This document shows, piece after piece, positions 52,343 to 63,230 of a stretch of DNA of 64,000 nucleotides. Both the position numbers and the translations under genes were made by a program. The DNA comes from Flavihumibacter sp. ZG627 (GTDB lineage: Bacteria; Bacteroidota; Bacteroidia; Chitinophagales; Chitinophagaceae): positions 62,001 to 126,000 of the forward strand of contig NZ_JPHF01000006.1 in assembly GCF_000814325.1 (NCBI RefSeq), written 5' to 3'. Under the pieces are notes generated by a model that saw only the letters and a list, made by a program, of their open reading frames with translations, did no database searches and had not been told where the DNA came from. Numbering within the stretch: position 1 is the stretch's first letter; every line of letters begins with the position of its first letter.

Positions 52343-52777
52343 GTGGGTTACGAGAACAACGACAAAAAAATGGAAAGCGTTTATAGTAAACGCATCAGAG
52401 CAGGTAAAAGAAGGACATATTTCTTTGATGTGAGAGCTACAAGAAGCAATGATTATTACCTGACCATTACTGAGAGTCGTAAGAAGTTTGATGATAATGG
52501 TTATGACAGGCATAAGATCTTTTTGTATAAAGAAGATTTCAACAAATTCCTGAAGGCCCTTACAGAAGCTGTAGATTATGTAAAGACTGACCTGATGCCA
52601 GATTTTGATTTTGATGCATATAACCACGACAACCTCGAAGAAGGCGGAGAAATGGTAGAAAGCAGTGTTGAAGCAGATGCTATTGTAACTGCATCTGCTG
52701 TTGTACCGCCCGTTGTGAACAACGAGAATACTGTTGAGCCTACTCCCGGTATTGATGAAGAGGTGGATAAGTGGTAA
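52343..52777 (+). CDS. PUR-alpha-like DNA/RNA-binding protein (DUF3276)
   Basis: The 144-residue protein contains the DUF3276/PUR domain: SVYSKRIRAGKRRTYFFDVRATRSNDYYLTITESRK and HKIFLYKEDFNKFLKALTEAVDYVK, followed by an acidic, disordered tail. PUR-alpha proteins bind single-stranded purine-rich nucleic acid; the bacterial role is unclear. The GTG at 52343 gives VGYENNDKKMESVYS (read as Met), a plausible family N terminus; the ATG at 52370 is the alternative. Confidence 0.85.
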   Translation: MGYENNDKKMESVYSKRIRAGKRRTYFFDVRATRSNDYYLTITESRKKFDDNGYDRHKIFLYKEDFNKFLKALTEAVDYVKTDLMPDFDFDAYNHDNLEEGGEMVESSVEADAIVTASAVVPPVVNNENTVEPTPGIDEEVDKW

Positions 52778-52803
52778 ACTGAACCAACCAATTGCTTATG
52801 TAG

Positions 52804-52830
52804 TGGCCTCCATTTGGAGGCCATTTTTTT
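52804..52830 (+). terminator. Rho-independent terminator
   Basis: TGGCCTCC and GGAGGCCA form a perfect 8-bp stem with a 4-nt loop, then seven T. Confidence 0.9.
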
Positions 52831-52879
52831 GTATCCAACAAAAACTTTAGGTAATTGTTAAAGGGAAGCCATCAATGTC

Positions 52880-52887
52880 TATTTTTG
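52880..52887 (+). promoter_or_regulatory. -7 promoter element of sdh operon
   Basis: TATTTTTG fits TAnnTTTG, with TTG at 52855-52857 (22-bp gap). It is 29 bp before the ATG of sdhC and rules out the start at 52875. Confidence 0.55.
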
Positions 52888-52916
52888 TGCAAATTTTTCA
52901 ACAAAAAAGTTTACGG

Positions 52917-53624
52917 ATGAAATGGTCTGAATTCTTTACTTCTTCAGTAGGCAGGAAATTCGTAATGGGGCTTACCGGTTTATTCCTAATAACCTTCCTG
53001 ATCATACATGTGTCTATCAATGCCTGTATTTTTGCTGATCTGCCGATCTTTAATGAAAATGACAATGGTTCTGTTTTTAACAGGGCAGCCCATTTTATGG
53101 GTTCAACAATCCTGATCCGCATTATGGAAGTTGGTTTGTTCGCAGGTATAATACTCCATATAGTTCAGGGCTATATGCTTGAACTAAAAAACCGCAGCGC
53201 ACGTTCTGTAGGATACGCGGTTAACCTGGGAGAGAGGGGCAGTAAATGGTATAGCCGGTCAATGGGATTACTCGGAACTATAATCCTGCTTTTTCTCGTA
53301 ATACATATATCGCATTTCTGGGTGAAGGCTCGTATAACCCATGCATTGGAACCCGTTACATATAATGGTGTGGAGATGCACAATATGTTTGAAGAAATGA
53401 AGATGGTATTCTCGCAGCCATGGGTCGTGATCCTATATGTGCTGGGATGTATATCTCTTGCATATCATCTCGCCCATGGATTCCAGAGTGCCTTCAGAAC
53501 AGTAGGTGTTCATAACAGGAAATACAACCAGCTGCTCACCAGCATAGGTTATGGTTTTTCCATTATTGTTTCACTTGTATTTGCACTGATGCCTGTTGCT
53601 ATGTACCTGGGATGGGTAAAGTAG
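52917..53624 (+). CDS. sdhC: Succinate dehydrogenase cytochrome b subunit
   Basis: The 235-residue membrane protein matches the five-helix cytochrome b558 subunit of B-type succinate:quinone oxidoreductase. Helices are visible around LTGLFLITFLIIHVSINA, IMEVGLFAGIILHIVQGYML, GLLGTIILLFLVIHISHFW, PWVVILYVLGCISLAYHLAHG and IGYGFSIIVSLVFALMPVAM. Haem-ligand histidines lie within these helices. It anchors SdhAB to the inner membrane and passes electrons to menaquinone. It leads sdhCAB. Confidence 0.92.
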   Translation: MKWSEFFTSSVGRKFVMGLTGLFLITFLIIHVSINACIFADLPIFNENDNGSVFNRAAHFMGSTILIRIMEVGLFAGIILHIVQGYMLELKNRSARSVGYAVNLGERGSKWYSRSMGLLGTIILLFLVIHISHFWVKARITHALEPVTYNGVEMHNMFEEMKMVFSQPWVVILYVLGCISLAYHLAHGFQSAFRTVGVHNRKYNQLLTSIGYGFSIIVSLVFALMPVAMYLGWVK

Positions 53625-53701
53625 GCCAAAAGGTCAACAAAAATGCAATCAGATAACAATCACTGTTAATTTCAATACTTAAAGTATCTAATAGTCGATT
53701 T

Positions 53702-55675
53702 ATGCTCAACTCCAAAATTCCTGCAGGCCCGTTGGATCAGAAATGGACCGATTTCAAAGGGCACTGTAAGCTGGTGAATCCGGCTAATAAAAGAAAGCTT
53801 GAGGTGGTGATTATAGGAACCGGTCTGGCCGGTGCTTCTGCTGCTGCCGCACTTGGTGAGTTAGGTTATAAAGTGAAAGCATTCTGTTTTCAGGACTCTC
53901 CGCGTCGCGCGCACTCTATTGCAGCACAGGGAGGGATCAATGCTGCAAAGAATTACCAGAATGATGGTGACTCGGTTTTTCGTCTTTTCTATGATACCAT
54001 AAAAGGAGGCGATTACCGTGCACGTGAAGCCAATGTACACCGCCTTGCAGAAGTGAGTGCCAATATCATTGACCAATGCGTTGCACAAGGGGTTCCTTTT
54101 GCACGCGAATATGGTGGGCTGCTTTCCAACCGATCTTTTGGCGGAACCCAGGTTCAGCGTACCTTCTATGCTGCCGGACAAACTGGCCAGCAGTTATTGA
54201 TCGGAGCCTACCAGGCCCTTGAAAGGCAGGTGGCCCTTGGAAATGTGGAGATGTTCAACCGGCATGAGATGCTGGATGTTGTAGTAATAGATGGAAAAGC
54301 CCGCGGCATCATTGCCAGGAATCTTGTAAATGGAAAACTCGAGCGCCATTTCGGTCATGCCGTGCTGTTATGTTCAGGTGGATATGGCAACGTGTTTTAC
54401 CTCTCTACAAATGCTATGGGAAGTAATGTAACCGCTGCATGGAAAGCTCATAAGAAAGGTGCCTATTTTGGAAACCCCTGCTTTACACAAATACATCCAA
54501 CCTGTATACCCGTAAGTGGCGATCACCAGAGCAAACTAACCCTCATGTCAGAATCGCTTCGTAATGATGGTAGGATCTGGGTGCCGAAAAAACAAAATGA
54601 TACCCGCAAGCCATTTGATATTCCTGAAGAAGAAAGAGATTATTACCTGGAGAGAAGATATCCGGCTTTCGGTAACCTCGTTCCGCGTGACGTTGCCAGC
54701 CGGGCTGCAAAAGAACGTTGTGATGCGGGTTACGGCGTAGGCTCTTCCCGCCAGGCTGTTTACCTCGATTATGCTGATGCCATTGAGCGTTATGGCAAAG
54801 GAGAAGTTAACAAGCGGAATATCCAGGGTGCTACCCAACAGGTGATCACTGAACTTGGTAAAGAGGTAGTAAAAGAAAAATATGGTAATCTTTTCGATAT
54901 GTATGAGAAGATCACCGGTGAAAATCCTTATGAGGTGCCGATGCGTATCTATCCTGCTGTTCACTATACAATGGGAGGTCTTTGGGTTGATTATGAACTG
55001 ATGACTACTGTACCTGGCTTATATGCATTGGGAGAAGCTAATTTCTCAGATCATGGAGCCAACCGCCTGGGTGCCTCCGCCCTTATGCAGGGTCTGGCAG
55101 ATGGATATTTCGTTATACCATATACTATCGGTAATTACCTTGCCGATGAGATCCGCACCAATGCCATCCCAACCGACCATCCCGCCTTTGTGGAGGCCGA
55201 AAAGAATGTGGCCGACCGCATCAGCCAGTTGATAAATATCAAGGGCAAGCAAACTGTGGAGAGCTTCCATAAGCGTTTGGGTAAGATCATGTGGGATAAA
55301 TGTGGCATGGCCAGGAATGCAGAGGGACTCACCCAGGCGATTGAAGAGATTCGCCAGTTGAAAAGAGAATTCTGGTCTGATGTGCGCATACCAGGTGATA
55401 TCAATGAAATGAATCCCGAACTTGATAAGGCAAACAGGGTCGCCGATTTCATTGAACTCGGAGAGCTGATGTGCATTGATGCCCTCGACCGAAATGAAAG
55501 TTGTGGTGGTCATTTCAGGGAAGAAAGCCAGACAGAGGAAGGGGAAGCAAAACGTGATGATGCTGCCTTCGCCTATGTTTCAGCCTGGGAACTTAAAGGA
55601 GAACACCAGTGGCAACTGCATAAGGAAGAACTCCATTTTGAAGTGGCCAAACCTACCCAACGTTCTTATAAATAA
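53702..55675 (+). CDS. sdhA: Succinate dehydrogenase flavoprotein subunit
   Basis: The 657-residue protein has the FAD-binding motif [20 protein letters not shown], the segment [22 protein letters not shown] with the histidine that binds FAD covalently, and substrate-site elements ([49 protein letters not shown]). It oxidises succinate to fumarate in the TCA cycle. The size and sequence agree with the Bacteroidota B-type enzyme. It lies between sdhC and sdhB. Confidence 0.95.
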   Translation: MLNSKIPAGPLDQKWTDFKGHCKLVNPANKRKLEVVIIGTGLAGASAAAALGELGYKVKAFCFQDSPRRAHSIAAQGGINAAKNYQNDGDSVFRLFYDTIKGGDYRAREANVHRLAEVSANIIDQCVAQGVPFAREYGGLLSNRSFGGTQVQRTFYAAGQTGQQLLIGAYQALERQVALGNVEMFNRHEMLDVVVIDGKARGIIARNLVNGKLERHFGHAVLLCSGGYGNVFYLSTNAMGSNVTAAWKAHKKGAYFGNPCFTQIHPTCIPVSGDHQSKLTLMSESLRNDGRIWVPKKQNDTRKPFDIPEEERDYYLERRYPAFGNLVPRDVASRAAKERCDAGYGVGSSRQAVYLDYADAIERYGKGEVNKRNIQGATQQVITELGKEVVKEKYGNLFDMYEKITGENPYEVPMRIYPAVHYTMGGLWVDYELMTTVPGLYALGEANFSDHGANRLGASALMQGLADGYFVIPYTIGNYLADEIRTNAIPTDHPAFVEAEKNVADRISQLINIKGKQTVESFHKRLGKIMWDKCGMARNAEGLTQAIEEIRQLKREFWSDVRIPGDINEMNPELDKANRVADFIELGELMCIDALDRNESCGGHFREESQTEEGEAKRDDAAFAYVSAWELKGEHQWQLHKEELHFEVAKPTQRSYK

Positions 55676-55698
55676 TTAAAACATCAACCATAGCCGAT

Positions 55699-56463
55699 AT
55701 GGAACATTATAATATGAACCTCACACTAAAAGTGTGGAAGCAAAAGAATAGCCAGGAAAAAGGACGGTTTGAGACCTACCAGGTTAAGAATATCTCTTCT
55801 GAAATGTCTTTCCTTGAAATGTTCGATGTGTTGAATGAGGAACTGATCCGCGAAGGCAGGGAACCAATTGCATTTGACCATGATTGCCGGGAGGGAATTT
55901 GTGGAATGTGCTCCATGTATATTGATGGCAAGCCCCATGGTCCATGGCATGCCAATACCACCTGTCAGTTGCACATGAGAGCCTACAAAGATGGCGATAC
56001 CATTGTAGTTGAACCATGGAGGGCCAATGCTTTCCCTGTGATCAAGGACCTGGTGGTTGATCGTACATCATTTGACAGGATCATGCAGGCTGGTGGATAT
56101 ATATCGGTGAATACGGGTAATGCTGTGGATGCCAATGCATTACCCATTGAAAAAGACAAAGCGGATATGGCATTTGCTGCTGCCTCCTGTATAGGCTGTG
56201 GTGCTTGCGTTGCGGCCTGTAAGAATAGCTCAGCCATGCTTTTCCTTTCTGCCAAGGTGAGCCACCTGGCATTACTGCCACAGGGTGGACCGGAGCGCAA
56301 GAACAGGGTACTTAATATGGTTGCGCAGATGGACAGGGAAGGATTTGGAGCCTGCACCAATACAGGGGCCTGTGAAGCAGTATGTCCGAAAGAGATATCC
56401 ATTAGCAATATTGCCCGCCTTAACCAGGAATACCTTGGTGCAGGGCTGGTATCCGAGAAATAA
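55699..56463 (+). CDS. sdhB: Succinate dehydrogenase iron-sulfur subunit
   Basis: The 254-residue protein carries cysteine motifs for three clusters: CREGICGMC and a following Cys for the [2Fe-2S], [11 protein letters not shown] for the [4Fe-4S], and [15 protein letters not shown] for the third. It transfers electrons from SdhA to SdhC. It ends the sdhCAB operon and is followed by a strong inverted repeat. Confidence 0.95.
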   Translation: MEHYNMNLTLKVWKQKNSQEKGRFETYQVKNISSEMSFLEMFDVLNEELIREGREPIAFDHDCREGICGMCSMYIDGKPHGPWHANTTCQLHMRAYKDGDTIVVEPWRANAFPVIKDLVVDRTSFDRIMQAGGYISVNTGNAVDANALPIEKDKADMAFAAASCIGCGACVAACKNSSAMLFLSAKVSHLALLPQGGPERKNRVLNMVAQMDREGFGACTNTGACEAVCPKEISISNIARLNQEYLGAGLVSEK

Positions 56464-56484
56464 TAAGATTGGCCCAGCTAAATA

Positions 56485-56525
56485 AAAGGTCTGAAACGGA
56501 ACTATCAATTCGGTTTCAGACCTTT
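56485..56525 (+). terminator. Strong bidirectional hairpin after sdhB
   Basis: AAAGGTCTGAAAC pairs perfectly with GTTTCAGACCTTT, 13 bp. It lies between convergent sdhB and the small minus-strand gene. Confidence 0.8.
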
Positions 56526-56543
56526 GTCGTTGCAGTTTCTACC

Positions 56544-56714
56544 TCATCCAAACAGGCAGGTGCGCTTACATTCTTTTTTCTTTTCCTGCTTAATGGTCTC
56601 TTTCTTTTCTACCTTCTTTTCCGGAACTGATTTTTTGGAATTGCTCCGTAAGCTCGCAAATGCAACGGCAGCGCCCAGTGCTACCAGGAGCACAACGATC
56701 AATACCTTTTTCAT
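56544..56714 (-). CDS. Small single-span membrane protein with basic tail
   Basis: The 56-residue protein has one N-terminal hydrophobic helix (KKVLIVVLLVALGAAVAFASL), then a lysine/glutamate-rich tail (KKSVPEKKVEKKETIKQEKKK) ending with two cysteines. No family is recognised. The ATG at 56714 directly precedes the helix, whereas the longer frame adds an unlikely leader. It is divergent from the ABC-F gene. Confidence 0.6.
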   Translation of the reverse strand: MKKVLIVVLLVALGAAVAFASLRSNSKKSVPEKKVEKKETIKQEKKKECKRTCLFG

Positions 56715-56773
56715 ATGCGAAAAATTGCTGTTATAAGATACGAAAAATAAGCAAAATCGCCTCAATTTTGTTG

Positions 56774-56781
56774 TACCTTTG
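56774..56781 (+). promoter_or_regulatory. -7 promoter element for ABC-F gene
   Basis: TACCTTTG matches TAnnTTTG and lies 24 bp before the ATG. No clear -33 box. Confidence 0.5.
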
Positions 56782-56798
56782 CGCCTCGAAAAAGGTAG

Positions 56799-58448
<1,650 letters not shown>

Positions 58449-58502
58449 GAAGGCGCAGGCAATAAATGCTATCTTTAGCGCGCTTAATAGAAAACCACGG
58501 GC

Positions 58503-61500
58503 TTGTTGAGAAGGCTGTTGATATGCATTTTTATCCTAACCACTGCTTTTAGCGCAGCCGGACAGATACCTGCCACCGGCAGTAAAAGCCTATCCAACCT
58601 TCGACAGAAAAAGATTCCGGTTGCCAGCGGTTCCATTACAGTGGATTCTTCAAGTCTTGTTCCCGGATCGCTAAAGATTACAGGTATTGCAGATTCCCTT
58701 TATACGATCGACTGGCTGAATGGTATCCTACGCTGGAATCAACAACTCCCTTTTGATTCAGTACTTGTACAATACCGGGTGCTCCCAAATAAACTCAATG
58801 CTAAGGCGAGGGTCTTTGATTTCGACAGCCTGGTGAACAGCTATATTACAAGAGCCACCATCAGCGGACCAGGAAGGCAGACGCCCGCAGAAGATTTCTT
58901 CAACTTTGGAAACATCAGTTATAGTGGCAGTTTCGGCAGAGGGATCTCCTTTGGGAATGCACAGGATGCTGTGGTGAGCTCAAACCTTAATATGCAGCTG
59001 AATGGTTTCCTGGCAGATAGCATTGAGATCATGGCTGCTATCACAGATAATAATATTCCGATTCAACCCGATGGAACAACGCAGCAGCTCAATGAGTTTG
59101 ACCGAATATTCCTTCAGTTCAAAAAGAAAGGCTGGCAGCTTAGTATGGGTGATATTGATATCCGTCAGAATAGGAACTACTTCCTGAATTTTTATAAACG
59201 ATTACAGGGCGCTGCTTTTGAAAATACTTCACGCATAGCAGAAAATATAACTAATAGTACCATGGTGAGCGGGTCCATTGCCAAAGGTAAATTCACACGT
59301 AATGTATTCGATGGACTTGAAGGCAACCAGGGTCCATACCGGCTTACCGGTGCCAACAATGAACTCTATTTTGTAGTACTTGCAGGAACCGAAAGGGTTT
59401 TCATTGATGGCGAATTGCTGCAAAGAGGAGAGGACCGTGATTATGTTATCAATTACAATACTGCCGAAGTAACGTTTACCCCTAACCGTATGATTAATAA
59501 GGACCGGAGGATACAGGTGGAATTTGAGTATGCCGACCGGAATTATCTTAATACAAATCTTTACCTCGCCAACGAAACCAATTTCGGAGAAAGAATTAAG
59601 GTTAGGCTGGGAGCATTCTCTAATAATGATGCAAAAAATTCACCCATCAATCAGAACCTCGATACAAGGCAGAAACAATTTCTTGGATCAGTTGGTGACA
59701 GCATCCAGCGCGCATTTTTCCCGGTAGCGGAAATTGATACTTTCTCACCTGGAAAAGTTCTCTATAAGAGAATTGAAGTGCTCGTTAATGGCGTTCCTGA
59801 TTCTATCTATGTGTATTCAACCAATCCCGATAGTGCAAGATACAATCTCGGTTTTGTTGATGTAGGGGAGGGAAATGGAAATTACCTTCCTGATCTGAAT
59901 GCTGCCAATGGCAAGGTTTTCAGGTGGGTGGAGCCTTTAAATGGAAGGCCGAATGGCAGGTATGAAGCGGCAACATTTCTGGTAACGCCAAAGCAACAAC
60001 AGGTGTTAACAGTAGGTGCAGATTATGTTATTCAAGGAAAAACCACGGTGAGTGCAGATATAGGAATGAGCAACTATAATATCAATACATTTTCGGTTAA
60101 GGATAAAGGAAATGATAAAGGGTTCGCTGCACGTCTGCTTGCCAGGCAGGTGATACCTATTAATAAAAGCCTCCGTGTGCAAACGGATGGTTCTATGGAA
60201 TGGGTGGAACGAAGTTTCAGGCCTATTGAACGTCTCAGGAATGTGGAGTTCACCCGCGATTGGGGACTCCCGATTTTGGTTAATCCAGCTGACGAAACCA
60301 TGTATAGCGGTGGTGTTGAATTGTTAGACCAGAAAGACAACAAGGTCCGGTATCAGTTAACCGGTTATAACCGGAGTGATGATTTCAGGGGCCTGCGTAA
60401 TAGTTTTCTTCACCTTCATCAAACCAATGGCTGGCGCTTCAATAACCAGATAAGTATTACAAATGCTTCCGGAGCTTCCGACAAGGGATATTTTTTCAGA
60501 CCATCAATAGATATTGCAAAAACATTTTCCTCCCTCCGCAATTATACGCTCGGCATAAACTATGCACTCGAACATAATGAGGCAAGAAATAAATCTTCCG
60601 ATAGTATTACGCCTTATAGTTTTTCCTTTGACATTATGAAGTTCTATCTACAGTCTGATGCCACTAAACAGAACAACTGGATACTGAGCTACTATACAAG
60701 AAGTGATAAACTTCCCATTGGTAAAGACCTTATAAGGACAGACCGAAGCCAGAACTTTTCACTGGGGGCATCAATTTTTTCGAATCCGGCCCACCAGTTG
60801 AAAGTCAATACCACCTACCGCACCTTAGAAGTTTTTCAGAAAACAAACAGTAATGCTGTTTCGGACAAGAGCCTGCTGGGGAGAATAGAATATATAGTTA
60901 ATGAGTGGAAAGGAATGCTAACCGGCAATATGTTATATGAGTTGGGTGCAGGGCAGGAACAAAAAAGGGATTTTGTTTTCCTGGAAGTACCTGCCGGTCA
61001 GGGAGAATATGCATGGTTTGATTATGACAATGATGGTGTTCAACAGTTGAATGAATTTGAAGTAGCGCTGTTCCAGGACCAGGCACGTTATATCAGGATA
61101 TTCACGCCAACCAATGAATTTGTAAAAGCAGCCTATAATAGTTTTAATTATAGCATGTCGCTGAATCCGCGGGCCATGATCGATCCGCAGCAATCATCCG
61201 GCCTGGGTAAATTCGCGGCCCGGATTAATCTTCAATCGTCCCTTCAGTTGTTTCGTAAGGAGCTTGCAGATGGTATTTCTCATTTCAATCCATTCAGTAA
61301 TTCACTTTATGACAGCACGCTGATCACCCTCACCAGTGTTTGGGTAAACAGTCTGGCCTTTAACCGCTCGGGAACTAAATGGGGATTTGATATCAGCAAT
61401 ACAAGGAACAGTGGAAAACTTTTGCTGACATATGGTTTGGAGAGCAGGTCACTTCAGGAGTGGACCCTCAGAAGCAGGTGGAATTTAACGCGGAAGTTCA

Positions 61501-61979
61501 CAGCAGATATCACTGCAAAAAACGGATACACTACGCTTACAACCGGCAATATAAAATTTGATAACAGGAACTATGATATAGAACAATATTCCCTTGAGCC
61601 TCGCCTCACATTTACCTATGGGGCAAACTTCCGGATCGTGGGAGGATATCGTTATGGCAATAAAAATAACCAGATGGGTGGAGCAGAAAAATATACTTCC
61701 CATGCTTTCAATACCGATATAAAATATAATCTCCTGCAGAATGCCTCCGTGCAGGGAAAATTCACTTATAATACTATTGAGTATCCTTACTCTACCAATT
61801 CAACCATCAGCTATATCATGCTGGATGGATTACAACCCGGTAAGAATTTACTATGGAGTCTTGACCTTACAAAACGATTAGGAAAAAACCTTGAGTTGAA
61901 TATTCAGTATGAAGGTCGTAGGCCAGGAGAAAACCGGACCATTCATGTAGGTAGGGCAGCACTCAGGGCATTGTTGTAA
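58503..61979 (+). CDS. Large outer-membrane beta-barrel-like protein, unknown family
   Basis: The 1158-residue protein starts at TTG with a signal peptide (RRLLICIFILTTAFSAAGQ). The body is almost all predicted beta strands with alternating aromatic and polar residues and many Asn/Arg turns, and the last residues (YEGRRPGENRTIHVGRAALRALL) could be the final strand. A segment DRDYVINYNTAEVTFTPNRMI recalls repeats of large Bacteroidota surface translocon proteins such as SprA, but I cannot assign it. The neighbouring genes do not suggest a function. TTG 58506 is an alternative start. Confidence 0.68.
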   Translation: MLRRLLICIFILTTAFSAAGQIPATGSKSLSNLRQKKIPVASGSITVDSSSLVPGSLKITGIADSLYTIDWLNGILRWNQQLPFDSVLVQYRVLPNKLNAKARVFDFDSLVNSYITRATISGPGRQTPAEDFFNFGNISYSGSFGRGISFGNAQDAVVSSNLNMQLNGFLADSIEIMAAITDNNIPIQPDGTTQQLNEFDRIFLQFKKKGWQLSMGDIDIRQNRNYFLNFYKRLQGAAFENTSRIAENITNSTMVSGSIAKGKFTRNVFDGLEGNQGPYRLTGANNELYFVVLAGTERVFIDGELLQRGEDRDYVINYNTAEVTFTPNRMINKDRRIQVEFEYADRNYLNTNLYLANETNFGERIKVRLGAFSNNDAKNSPINQNLDTRQKQFLGSVGDSIQRAFFPVAEIDTFSPGKVLYKRIEVLVNGVPDSIYVYSTNPDSARYNLGFVDVGEGNGNYLPDLNAANGKVFRWVEPLNGRPNGRYEAATFLVTPKQQQVLTVGADYVIQGKTTVSADIGMSNYNINTFSVKDKGNDKGFAARLLARQVIPINKSLRVQTDGSMEWVERSFRPIERLRNVEFTRDWGLPILVNPADETMYSGGVELLDQKDNKVRYQLTGYNRSDDFRGLRNSFLHLHQTNGWRFNNQISITNASGASDKGYFFRPSIDIAKTFSSLRNYTLGINYALEHNEARNKSSDSITPYSFSFDIMKFYLQSDATKQNNWILSYYTRSDKLPIGKDLIRTDRSQNFSLGASIFSNPAHQLKVNTTYRTLEVFQKTNSNAVSDKSLLGRIEYIVNEWKGMLTGNMLYELGAGQEQKRDFVFLEVPAGQGEYAWFDYDNDGVQQLNEFEVALFQDQARYIRIFTPTNEFVKAAYNSFNYSMSLNPRAMIDPQQSSGLGKFAARINLQSSLQLFRKELADGISHFNPFSNSLYDSTLITLTSVWVNSLAFNRSGTKWGFDISNTRNSGKLLLTYGLESRSLQEWTLRSRWNLTRKFTADITAKNGYTTLTTGNIKFDNRNYDIEQYSLEPRLTFTYGANFRIVGGYRYGNKNNQMGGAEKYTSHAFNTDIKYNLLQNASVQGKFTYNTIEYPYSTNSTISYIMLDGLQPGKNLLWSLDLTKRLGKNLELNIQYEGRRPGENRTIHVGRAALRALL

Positions 61980-62006
61980 AAAAAGAAGCCCTACCGAAGT
62001 AGGGCT
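61977..62006 (-). terminator. Rho-independent terminator for minus-strand gene
   Basis: AGCCCTAC and GTAGGGCT form an 8-bp stem with a CGAA loop; the minus strand continues with a U-rich tract. It also closes the convergent large gene. Confidence 0.8.
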
Positions 62007-62046
62007 CTGTGTGCTATTCAAGAGATTGTTGGATAAAATATCGTGA

Positions 62047-63021
62047 TTAACCGAAGAGGCCACCTTTTTTAAGTTCGCGAGTTCCTTCACCGATCTTGAA
62101 ACCATTGTGATAGATCTCGATCTTATAGTTTCCGCGCTGGAAATCAGAACCCTGCTTCCATGCAAACTCAACAGGAGTTTTCTTACCAGTCTCGATCTTT
62201 ACAGGAACCTTTGCAGTGAAAGGCTTGTCACCTTCTTCACGGGTAGTGAATGTACCGGAACCAAGTGCTTCCTGAGATACAGGCTTGCCATCAGGACCAG
62301 TTACGAGAACATAAACTTCTGCGCTTCCTGCAGGTGCAATACGGTTGTCAACATCAAAAGAGATAACCAGTTTGTCAACACGCTTTGCAGTAGATGTTAC
62401 TTTCTCTTTACCACCACTCTTCTCATTGATTGGAGTAATAGAAATGTTGTAGGCATTTAATGTAGATGCGATATCAACAGTTTTCTCCAGTTCCTGCTTC
62501 TGCGTAGTAGTTGTAGTAAGATCAGTAGTCAACTGTGAAGTCTTAACTTTTTCAGTTGTCAGGTCAGTATTAAGCTGGGTATTCTCCGTAGTTAGACGGG
62601 CAACTTCCTGCTCAAGTCCTGCTACTTTCTCGTTCATTGTAGAGATCAGTTTCTTGGCGCGATTCAATTCAGCCTGTGTTGCATTACGCTTGTTCAGGAT
62701 GCTGCGGATCTCAGTTTTGAGTTTTCCGATCTCACTGTTTTTGTCTGTCAGTTGACCCTGCAAAGCATTGTTGCTGCCGGTAACTGAATCCAAACGGGCG
62801 AGGGAAGCATCGAAGTTACGCTGCAGTTCTGTCTTTTCATCTGTTACCTGAGCGATGGTTGCTTCTTTTTGCTGAATGTTCTGTTCGTTCTTATTGTTGT
62901 TGTACAATAAGTAACCCCATGTTCCCAGCAGACCAGCTGCCAGTAGTGCAATGATCAGACCTTTATAGTCTTTCTTAGGTTCTTGCGTGGGGGTTGCTGA
63001 GGGATAATTTGATGTGCTCAT
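62047..63021 (-). CDS. Membrane-anchored coiled-coil protein
   Basis: The 324-residue protein has one transmembrane helix (GLIIALLAAGLLGTWGYLLY, residues about 20-39) and a long coiled coil (residues about 45-180) rich in Lys, Glu, Asn and Thr. A C-terminal beta domain follows (KLVISFDVDNRIAPAGSAEVYVLVTGPDGKPV ... YKIEIYHNGFKIGEG). It is probably periplasmic, with the coiled coil projecting from the inner membrane. I recognise no function. It is divergent from holA with a 209-bp gap. Confidence 0.72.
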   Translation of the reverse strand: MSTSNYPSATPTQEPKKDYKGLIIALLAAGLLGTWGYLLYNNNKNEQNIQQKEATIAQVTDEKTELQRNFDASLARLDSVTGSNNALQGQLTDKNSEIGKLKTEIRSILNKRNATQAELNRAKKLISTMNEKVAGLEQEVARLTTENTQLNTDLTTEKVKTSQLTTDLTTTTTQKQELEKTVDIASTLNAYNISITPINEKSGGKEKVTSTAKRVDKLVISFDVDNRIAPAGSAEVYVLVTGPDGKPVSQEALGSGTFTTREEGDKPFTAKVPVKIETGKKTPVEFAWKQGSDFQRGNYKIEIYHNGFKIGEGTRELKKGGLFG

Positions 63022-63230
63022 TGCTATTTGTTTTTTCTTAATTTAGAAATGGTTAATGAATGGGTTATTAAGGTTTTTTTTAAACGGTTAATGAAGGCTT
63101 TTCGAAAACCGTGCCAATTTTTTTTTTAGTAGAAGATTTGTCGTTCTCAGGAGGGTAAGATGCAATGCCACGCTAATTTCCAACTTTTTCCCCAGCTTTC
63201 AATTATTATTGCAATTCTGAACAAAAGCGA

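Noticed and set aside
52875-52916. Upstream ATG start for sdhC
   Set aside because: The -7 promoter element TATTTTTG lies inside this stretch, and the family N terminus is MKWSEFF at 52917.
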